This document shows positions 50,118 through 56,682 of a stretch of DNA of 64,000 nucleotides, one piece after another. The stretch is from contig NZ_OZ244785.1 of assembly GCF_965219715.1 (NCBI RefSeq), positions 2,232,001-2,296,000 of the forward strand. Reading direction: 5' to 3'. This DNA is from Bacterioplanoides sp965219715. Its GTDB lineage: Bacteria > Pseudomonadota > Gammaproteobacteria > Pseudomonadales > Oceanobacteraceae. A program made the translations under genes and the position numbers. The notes under the pieces are model-generated. The model was not told the DNA's origin. It did not search any database and worked only from the letters and a program-made list of their open reading frames with translations. The stretch's first letter is position 1, and each line of letters starts with the position of its first letter.

Positions 50118-52295
50118 TCAGAATTCTAAAACCGCCTTCACGAAGAACGCCCGTCCCGGACGCTGTACACCGTAGTAGTCGAACAGTTTTTCGTCGGTAA
50201 GATTCTGAACCTCGGCAGTAAGGCTTGCCACATATGGGAAAAAATCTTTGCTGTAAGTAGCACCTAATGTGTGGCTTTCCTGTGCAGCCACTGATGGTTT
50301 AAATTCTTCCAACCCCTGGCCTTTCCAGATAAGTTCGAACTTATCAACATATCTGTAGTTCCATCTTAGAGAAAATTCATCATACCCTGAGAAGACCCCT
50401 AACCACTTGAGGCTAATCTTTGTATTAAAGAAGGTATGAGGACGATTGGGAACTTGCTGGTTTTTAAATCGAGCAAACAAGCCTGTATCAGCAGTATTAA
50501 TAAATTCAAAATTTGTATAGTTGGCAGTCACGTTAACAAAGTCTTCCGGGGACGACCAGGAAACTGACGTTTGAACACCTTCAGACTCTACAGCACCAAT
50601 ATTCTCGTATTGAGAAACATCATTCACAGTCATCAACATAATGGCTTCCTCAATATCACGAAGGAAGAAATTAACTTCACCATTCCATGAACCATAATCG
50701 GTAACCAGGTCTGAAGCCTTTAGAGAAAGGTTGTAGTTATTCGTGTATTCCTCGTTCAGATCGAGATTCGGGATAATAGTTTCTGAGTCACCAAATACTT
50801 CATTAAAGCCAGGTAAACGTGTCGCTTGCTCATACGAAGCTTTCGCAAATAACCAGTCATAAATTCTGTATCTGATAGCACTTCCCCAACCGGTACGATC
50901 AACACTGGACTTCAGTTTGTTGCTTGCTCCCTGCTGATCACTTTCACGCTCCTGGCTGTAGTGTTTAACGAAGATCTGGTTCTGAAGTTTTCCCGAAAAA
51001 GAATTCAGTGTGTAATTTACACCAGAGACCAAGCTGAACATATCGCGATCCGAATTAATCGGGTCAGCATCAGCATCCTTAATATGATGATTTCTTCCGG
51101 TTTGTTGGTTCCATGTAGGTGCAGTTGAGAACTCCAGTAATTGATCCCGCGCAAAATCCCACTGCACGTGCACGATACTGAATTGGCTAGTTTTCCAGGT
51201 AGTACAGTCACAAGGGTCACCTATTTCACCAGGGTGCGGGGCAGCAGTAACAACTTCTCTGCCATCCCATAAATAGGAATAATCTGCGACATCAATAAAT
51301 TCCGACTTCAGCTCAGATACGCCACTGGTGATTTCCAGTGATAACTCGTCCAGAAACTGTTGTTCATAGCGCAGGTTAGCACCGTAAGTATTACGTTCGA
51401 TAGTGGGTTCACCATAAACTTTACTCATGGTGGCATTGTGCTGAATCTCAGAATAGTATTTGCTGGTGTATAGACTTAATTGGATTAAGTCTGCCCATTT
51501 TTTTCCTGTGTACCCCAAATCGACATTAGCACCTTGACCTTCAAAAGCATTGTGAAAACGCTTTGCTTTATACGGCACGATTTGCCCTAAACGATTCGGG
51601 ATTGTTACATCAACTGTGTAATTGTTATCACTGTAATCATAAAAGCCGTTTAAACGGCTAAAGAAACCACTATCACCATCAACATACTTCAGATTGACAG
51701 TTGATCGGCTAGTGCCAAAATCACCCATCAAATGAGAGATTGAGCCACCGGTTCCATCACGGCCTTTCTCCGTAATCAGATTAACCGCCCCACCTAACGC
51801 ATCCGCGCCAAATTTGATAGGCACGACACCGTGATAGATATCAGCGCGTCTAATCAGGTTGACCGGGATGGTGCCAACACCAAATGTGTAACCCGACATT
51901 TCCAATGGAATACCGTCAATAAAAAAGCGAATTTGCTCATCCCGCAAACCATTCAAAGAGAAACGTTCTCGTGACCCCAACCCACCCATTCGACGAATAC
52001 TGATTCCCGGCTCTCTTGAAAGCACTTCACTCAAATCTGCTGTCAGCTTCTGATCAGTAACAAGATTGATCACATCAACTGCTGCAGCCGACTGTTCGAG
52101 AACAACTTCCTCAGCTTCCTCTGCGACTAACACAACATCGTCCAGCTCTGCGGTCTCTTTATTATTGACCGACTCAGTTGCGGCCCACACGAATGACTGA
52201 AAAGAAACTAAAGCTGCCGTAGCAGTCAGTTTTCCGGGGAAACCAAACAATTTAGCGAAGTGACATGTTTTCTGAGGTGCGCGGCGCAGGAGCAT
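50118..52295 (-). CDS. TonB-dependent outer membrane receptor
   Basis: About 725-residue receptor, probably for a ferric siderophore or other metal complex. A signal peptide (hydrophobic stretch ending SFVWA) is followed by a TonB-box-like DDVVLVA segment, a plug domain (DLSEVLSREPGISIRRMG, VPIKFGADALGGAVNLITEKG) and a 22-strand barrel ending in a terminal phenylalanine (VKAVLEF). A DCTTW pair CDC lies in an extracellular-type loop. ATG 52295 is the probable start; ATG 52349 is further upstream in frame. Fur-box-like sites lie in the divergent region with the 52670 lipoprotein, suggesting iron control. Ligand not predictable. Confidence 0.9.
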   Translation of the reverse strand: MLLRRAPQKTCHFAKLFGFPGKLTATAALVSFQSFVWAATESVNNKETAELDDVVLVAEEAEEVVLEQSAAAVDVINLVTDQKLTADLSEVLSREPGISIRRMGGLGSRERFSLNGLRDEQIRFFIDGIPLEMSGYTFGVGTIPVNLIRRADIYHGVVPIKFGADALGGAVNLITEKGRDGTGGSISHLMGDFGTSRSTVNLKYVDGDSGFFSRLNGFYDYSDNNYTVDVTIPNRLGQIVPYKAKRFHNAFEGQGANVDLGYTGKKWADLIQLSLYTSKYYSEIQHNATMSKVYGEPTIERNTYGANLRYEQQFLDELSLEITSGVSELKSEFIDVADYSYLWDGREVVTAAPHPGEIGDPCDCTTWKTSQFSIVHVQWDFARDQLLEFSTAPTWNQQTGRNHHIKDADADPINSDRDMFSLVSGVNYTLNSFSGKLQNQIFVKHYSQERESDQQGASNKLKSSVDRTGWGSAIRYRIYDWLFAKASYEQATRLPGFNEVFGDSETIIPNLDLNEEYTNNYNLSLKASDLVTDYGSWNGEVNFFLRDIEEAIMLMTVNDVSQYENIGAVESEGVQTSVSWSSPEDFVNVTANYTNFEFINTADTGLFARFKNQQVPNRPHTFFNTKISLKWLGVFSGYDEFSLRWNYRYVDKFELIWKGQGLEEFKPSVAAQESHTLGATYSKDFFPYVASLTAEVQNLTDEKLFDYYGVQRPGRAFFVKAVLEF

Positions 52296-52357
52296 AACGT
52301 CATTATCCAGAGCGGTAAGGCCGATTAAATAAACAAGTGATATCAACAACTTAAGTC

Positions 52358-52380
52358 AAAAAGCCTCATATTAACGAGGC
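52358..52380 (-). terminator. Possible leader terminator before the TonB receptor
   Basis: Minus strand GCCTC, loop of eight, GAGGC, followed by five T, between the Fur-box region and the receptor start. A 5-bp stem is short but GC-rich. If real, it would be an attenuator in the receptor's 5' leader or the end of an antisense-free upstream transcript. Confidence 0.4.
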
Positions 52381-52396
52381 AGCAGCAGACTTAGCT

Positions 52397-52416
52397 GATA
52401 ATGAGAATGAGTAATC
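52397..52416. promoter_or_regulatory. Fur-box-like site 1
   Basis: GATAAT-GAGAAT-GAGTAATC: consecutive hexamers matching the Fur repeat GATAAT 6/6 and 5/6. Nearest to the TonB receptor promoter side. Confidence 0.6.
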
Positions 52417-52526
52417 TTACGTTCTGATAAAGGCCATCTGCAAGTAAAAAACAGCGCTTCCTGATATCCCGATCACGAGTGTAAAAAACGTAAAAGCGGT
52501 GGACTTTACTTGCTGTACTTTTTGGG

Positions 52527-52539
52527 AATGGTTATCATT
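52527..52539. promoter_or_regulatory. Fur-box-like site 2
   Basis: AATGGTTATCATT differs from the AATGATTATCATT core of the Fur consensus palindrome at one position. Lies about 140 bases upstream of the lipoprotein start at 52670. Confidence 0.6.
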
Positions 52540-52554
52540 TGCGCCGTTTTTTTG

Positions 52555-52573
52555 ATTGAGATTCAATCTCAAT
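52555..52573. promoter_or_regulatory. Perfect 9-1-9 palindrome, Fur-like site 3
   Basis: ATTGAGATT C AATCTCAAT is an exact inverted repeat with the 9-1-9 geometry of a Fur box and the TGAGA-like core used by Fur-family regulators. Together with sites 1 and 2 it brackets the divergent promoters. Confidence 0.55.
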
Positions 52574-52669
52574 TCGCCTTGCAGGACGTTAGTTTACTCA
52601 TACGTTCCCCTATCCGAATGCCGTGGGCATCAATTCGTTGAGGGGAGTTTTTATTTTTGGAATGGATCA

Positions 52670-54061
52670 ATGAAACTAAATAATCTTATTTTTTGTATGG
52701 CAGCAGGCCTTTCACTGGTTGGCTGCGGCTCAGACGATGACAACAATAACAAGGTTACCGACAAGCCTGCAGAAACACCGGCTACCGATCCTAAAGACCC
52801 GGTAGATTCTAAGGACCCAGTCGACCCATTGGCCAAACCTCTATACTTGGTAAAAAGTACTGCATGGACGACAGAAGCAGGTATCTCACTGCACTTCATC
52901 ACAGACACTCTTGATGAAAATACAGTATTCGATCCTAAAAAAGCGCTGGCTATTAACGAGTACACCGGCATTGCACTGCCTTCCGGCGATAACCCTGATA
53001 ACGCTTTCTATGTTGGCATGAAAACTTCAGGTGTCCTGAAGCGCTATACAGTTAATAATGAAGGAGCTCCTGCCCTGGATAAAGAGCTCGATTTATCTGG
53101 TATTACAGGCACCATCGGCCGTGACCTGCTACGAGCCACTCAGTTTATGTCAGCAACTAAAGCTTACGCTTTGGATGCAGCAGGCCTGCAGGTAATTGCC
53201 TTTAACCCTACGACCATGACTCTGATCGATATCGATCCTAGCACCGATAAGGTTGATACCATTTCTTTGGAAGCATTAAAAGAAGGTGATGATGGCACGC
53301 GCTGGGCTGTTTTCCCGACAACTGATGGCGACCGTTTTGTTGGTACCGTTGGTTTTTACCCGGCTGACAAGTCAGACCCTGGTCTGACAAAGCTGGTTAT
53401 CGTCGATAGTAAAGACAACAGCCTGGCCACAGACTCCGTAAACAACTGTGGCGCAGTATCTGGCGCAGCGAAAGATGCTAATGGCAACATGTACTTTGCC
53501 TCTTATACAACCGCTGCTATCCGACACAAGCTGGGCGTCCCAGGAGCTTACACTCCATGTATGATTCGTGTTCTGACGGGCACTGATGAGTTTGATGATT
53601 CATATTTAATGAACATGCAGAACTTAACCAATAACGGCCGTATGGCAATGGGTGCAGTAAGTGGCAACGGTGGCAACATTGGCTATAACCTGATCATGAG
53701 CGACTTAGGCCAGGGTATGGTAACCGATGAAGCAACCGGTAAAGCTGCACGCAGCGCTCCTGTATGGGAATTCCACAGCCTGGATCTGACAGACGATAAC
53801 GCTGTTGCAACAAAAGTTGCTGGTCTTCAAGCGACACCAAATGCTCAGTTACCTAAAGGTATTCCATCCGTTGCAGGTGCTACCATGGGCCGTATTCTGA
53901 CAGGCTCTTTCAAGCACCATGAAGCTGGTAAAATTACCTGGATGGCTCAGATAGATAGCCAGCTGACAAGCTCTGTTTATAATGCAACCAATACGGAAAC
54001 CTGGACCTTAATCACTAACAAGATTCCAGGTCAGATCGAATTTGTTGGTCGTCTTAAGTAA
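52670..54061 (+). CDS. Iron-regulated beta-propeller-like lipoprotein
   Basis: 463 residues starting at ATG 52670, with lipobox SLVGC (about residue 17) followed by an Asp/Asn-rich linker and proline-rich spacer (TPATDPKDPVDSKDPVD). The main part has repeated beta blade-like segments (YFASYTTAAIR, LIMSDLGQGMV, VDTISLEALKEG), suggesting a beta-propeller surface lipoprotein. It diverges from the TonB receptor over Fur-like sites, like pairs of receptor and surface lipoprotein in siderophore uptake (for example XusA-XusB of Bacteroides, by analogy only). A longer frame from TTG 52556 would start inside a Fur-like palindrome and is unlikely. The ribosome site is weak. Confidence 0.75.
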   Translation: MKLNNLIFCMAAGLSLVGCGSDDDNNNKVTDKPAETPATDPKDPVDSKDPVDPLAKPLYLVKSTAWTTEAGISLHFITDTLDENTVFDPKKALAINEYTGIALPSGDNPDNAFYVGMKTSGVLKRYTVNNEGAPALDKELDLSGITGTIGRDLLRATQFMSATKAYALDAAGLQVIAFNPTTMTLIDIDPSTDKVDTISLEALKEGDDGTRWAVFPTTDGDRFVGTVGFYPADKSDPGLTKLVIVDSKDNSLATDSVNNCGAVSGAAKDANGNMYFASYTTAAIRHKLGVPGAYTPCMIRVLTGTDEFDDSYLMNMQNLTNNGRMAMGAVSGNGGNIGYNLIMSDLGQGMVTDEATGKAARSAPVWEFHSLDLTDDNAVATKVAGLQATPNAQLPKGIPSVAGATMGRILTGSFKHHEAGKITWMAQIDSQLTSSVYNATNTETWTLITNKIPGQIEFVGRLK

Positions 54062-54074
54062 TTCTTAAGTTCTG

Positions 54075-54107
54075 ATAATATGCGGCGCTTAGCCGCATAT
54101 TATTTTT
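54075..54107 (+). terminator. Strong intrinsic terminator of the lipoprotein gene
   Basis: Twelve perfect base pairs (ATAATATGCGGC / GCCGCATATTAT) with loop GCTTA, followed by a T-run. Thirteen bases after the stop codon at 54061. Confidence 0.9.
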
Positions 54108-54436
54108 ATCATTTGATTCTCTATTTCCATCTTCTCCCCCTCCTCCAAACACAGCCCAATTAATTCCTCTTATAACCGACCAGGCTCGCAGTAAATCGCT
54201 GGCTGCTATTAACCTTTTTACATCGTTAACCACCAGAGTCATCCGCTTACATACCCCATTAATTTGGCAGCAAACCAAGGAATACTTATGTCGATGCTGC
54301 AATGCTTAATCACCAAGCCTTGGTACGGACAATCCTGACTCTGATAAGTCGTATTAATAGAGTCCTGGCCAAACACCGGCTTAAGCAAAGCAGAACGAAA
54401 GAGTCTGGTTTAACAGACTTCGCTTATTAAGAAGAC
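54108..54436. other. Gene-free stretch of about 330 bases
   Basis: Between two terminators. I see no convincing open frame, repeat or structured element; short frames here lack ribosome sites and the longest runs into the terminator. No promoter for either neighbour is needed here. Confidence 0.5.
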
Positions 54437-54472
54437 AAAAAAAGCGCCTGACCCGAAGGCCAGTCGCTTTTC
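54437..54472 (-). terminator. Intrinsic terminator of the GDPD gene
   Basis: On the minus strand AAAAGCGACTGGCC pairs with GGTCAGGCGCTTTT around CTTC-type loop (one mismatch, G.U pairs), followed by seven T. Located 30 bases past the stop at 54503. Confidence 0.8.
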
Positions 54473-54502
54473 TTTCTTACTGCAGTTGATATCAGGTGAA
54501 GA

Positions 54503-55336
54503 TTAACGGTCGCCCGCTGCTTCAAGTGCCTGATAGATACGTGCTGGATAGTCACCAATAATGCCATCAACACCCATTTCAATAGAGCGTTCAATGTGGC
54601 TTTCTTTGTTTACTGTCCACAGGTCAACCGTTACACCTTTCTTCTGGAAAAAACGTACGTAAGGCTTGGTCGTGATCGCATAAGGTAGCTGAGCAACATC
54701 AAACTTCGGCTTGTACGCCCAGCCCCAGCCAGAACTCCAGGCCAGGCTTGCACCAATCAGCTCGGCAATAGTAGCGCTGGTTTTTACTTCACCATCACTT
54801 ACTTTACGGAAGTGTTTCATCGCTTTGGATTTCTGAGTAGCAACAACCACACGATCCTGGTAACCATACTCTGAAATCACATTCCACAGTTCTTCGGCCA
54901 GTTCTTTGTCATTGGCTTTCATTTCGATGTTGTAACGCAGACCAGGGAAGTAGTCGAATAACTCACGTAAGCTCAACAGCGTGATACCCTGACCACGGAA
55001 TGGGTAGGTTGCACCGTCATCCAGCGTAAATTCATGACCTGCGTCTAACTGCTTAATCTGTTCCAGCGTCAGGTCTTTGATCTCATCTTCGATACCAACA
55101 TTGCGCACCAGATCCTCATCATGGTTAACGATAATGCGTTTATCTTTTGAGATATGAACATCCATTTCCAACACATCAGCACCTTGCTCCAGTGCCATGT
55201 GGAATGCCAACCAGGTACTTTGAGGATATTCGCCAGAAGCACCCCGGTGAGCCAGAATATCAATTGCCAGTGCCTGAGCACTAACAACAGCGGTGAGAGC
55301 GACTGTCGTAACAGCCTGGGTTATTTTTTTAATCAT
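54503..55336 (-). CDS. Periplasmic glycerophosphodiester phosphodiesterase
   Basis: 277-residue enzyme of the GlpQ/UgpQ family that hydrolyses glycerophosphodiesters to glycerol 3-phosphate and an alcohol. Signal peptide to about residue 24 (VVSAQALA), then the GDPD motif HRGASGEYPQST (His30-Arg31, Glu36), metal ligands LEMDVHISKD (Glu57, Asp59) and NHDEDL (His72), VDLWTVNK and GVDGIIGDYP at the end. Shorter than E. coli GlpQ (358) but complete as a TIM barrel. Next to secreted PI-PLC genes, it could process the glycerophosphoinositol-type products or phospholipid debris; this is inference. Confidence 0.9.
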   Translation of the reverse strand: MIKKITQAVTTVALTAVVSAQALAIDILAHRGASGEYPQSTWLAFHMALEQGADVLEMDVHISKDKRIIVNHDEDLVRNVGIEDEIKDLTLEQIKQLDAGHEFTLDDGATYPFRGQGITLLSLRELFDYFPGLRYNIEMKANDKELAEELWNVISEYGYQDRVVVATQKSKAMKHFRKVSDGEVKTSATIAELIGASLAWSSGWGWAYKPKFDVAQLPYAITTKPYVRFFQKKGVTVDLWTVNKESHIERSIEMGVDGIIGDYPARIYQALEAAGDR

Positions 55337-55597
55337 ATTTCAGCCTTGTGTTTTGTTTGTTATTTTTTAATTCTAGGTTTTATTCATGGCATTTTTATTT
55401 CGCCACTTTTAAAACCCGGATTATTTTCAACTGGAAAACGCTTAAACCAATTAAAACCCGCCGAATATACCGATAAAAAAATACACGTTAATACCAGTAC
55501 AGCCCAATACCTTTCGCTTAAGACCAAAGCGATTATTTGGCACATATTATCCGGTCTTAAAACACCAAAACCTGGCCGAATCTCACAATGCCTAATA

Positions 55598-56050
55598 TTA
55601 ACGGCCGAAGCGGAGTAATCGCTTAATGATTAAAAGTGAGACTAATAACTGGCTTTTCCAGTATCCCGATGCAACGCTCAGGTTTGTATTTTTGATTTCT
55701 GGGTCCTGGCAGAATATTCTCGCTTGTGATTCGGGAAGCCGACCGCCCTCGATATAATTCCGAGACGGGATAAAAGCAAAGATACTGAATAACGTTGCTA
55801 TTACCGGATCACCGCAGTTACTACAAACACCACGATTCAACGACAACCAGCGTTTGTAACGACGAAAGGTAATCTCGGAACGTTTAACCATTGAAACTTT
55901 CCCCGCCAACTGAACAGTCACATCAGAGTACTTTTCCTTATATACCGCCTGACAGATTGAGCAGTGACAATAGAAACGCGCTAACAAAGGCTCATGAACC
56001 TGAATCTGACATTCACCACATGAGCATTGCGTTGCAAGTTTTGACGTCAA
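55598..56050 (-). CDS. GFA/CENP-V-family zinc protein
   Basis: 150-residue protein of the glutathione-dependent formaldehyde-activating (GFA/CENP-V) fold, with cysteine ligands CSCGEC (about 9-14), FYCHCSICQA (about 27-36) and CSNCGDP (about 97-103) for two zinc ions. Family members range from S-hydroxymethylglutathione synthases to unknown functions. Separated from the SRPBCC gene upstream by one base, on the same strand, so an operon. The C-terminus is unusually hydrophobic and basic (LLVSLLIIKRLLRFGR). Confidence 0.8.
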   Translation of the reverse strand: MTSKLATQCSCGECQIQVHEPLLARFYCHCSICQAVYKEKYSDVTVQLAGKVSMVKRSEITFRRYKRWLSLNRGVCSNCGDPVIATLFSIFAFIPSRNYIEGGRLPESQARIFCQDPEIKNTNLSVASGYWKSQLLVSLLIIKRLLRFGR

Positions 56051-56051
56051 A

Positions 56052-56498
56052 CTAAAGCCCTCCGTTTTCCTCGATATGCTTCAACATACGATGAAATACA
56101 CGTACACCATTCTTTTCAATTTGTTTATCCATCAACCAGCCGATCACTGGCCAGGAAACGTGCCCCTCAGAGATCCATACAACCCGTGTGTGCGTGGCAT
56201 CAATCGCTTCCATGCTTATCTTGCCAAGCTGATGCCCCATAGGAATAGGCTTTGAGTATTCAATCTGGTAACAGATCTGGCTATCCGTCAATACGTCGTA
56301 AATCCGTTCTTTTACAACAAAGTTTCCGCTGCGAATCAGACGCAGTGCACCGTTACCATTTGCCTGCGGCTCTCCCGGTTGCAATAAGACCGACTCGTTA
56401 ATCATTGGGAATTTTGCATAGTTCTGATGATCAGACAACGCCTCAAACACCACACTAACAGGCTGTGAAACTGTTCTCTCTACTCTTATGCGATACAT
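56052..56498 (-). CDS. SRPBCC-family protein (polyketide cyclase-like)
   Basis: 148-residue START-fold protein with RTVSQPVSVVFEALSDHQNYAKFP at the N-terminus, typical of polyketide-cyclase/dehydrase-type SRPBCC proteins, and the long C-terminal helix. It probably binds a hydrophobic ligand; no catalytic residue can be assigned. Operon with the GFA protein gene. The other SRPBCC protein in the window (44234) is not closely similar. Confidence 0.8.
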   Translation of the reverse strand: MYRIRVERTVSQPVSVVFEALSDHQNYAKFPMINESVLLQPGEPQANGNGALRLIRSGNFVVKERIYDVLTDSQICYQIEYSKPIPMGHQLGKISMEAIDATHTRVVWISEGHVSWPVIGWLMDKQIEKNGVRVFHRMLKHIEENGGL

Positions 56499-56623
56499 AA
56501 CATGACTCTTTTATTGCTCAATAACATTATTAAACCGACTGATGTATCGGCCCTGCAAACTCATCCTGTGCATAAACCATTATTCGCCCGGTTTATTCAT
56601 CCTTGTTTCATTGTTGCTGTAAC

Positions 56624-56652
56624 CAAAAAAAGGGTGCCTTTTGGCACCCTTT
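56624..56652 (-). terminator. Intrinsic terminator of the first PI-PLC gene
   Basis: AGGGTGCC / GGCACCCT with a four-base loop (56631-56650), followed on the minus strand by seven T. Thirty bases after the stop at 56683. Confidence 0.85.
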
Positions 56653-56682
56653 GTATTTACAGCAGTTTTCCTGCGTATGGTC

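Noticed and set aside
54054..54302. 82-codon minus-strand open frame
   Set aside because: Runs through the terminator at 54075-54107, no ribosome site, composition unlike a protein; treated as non-coding.
55154..55618. 154-codon plus-strand frame opposite the GDPD gene
   Set aside because: Its first part mirrors the GDPD coding strand and the rest is A+T-rich intergenic sequence; no family resemblance.
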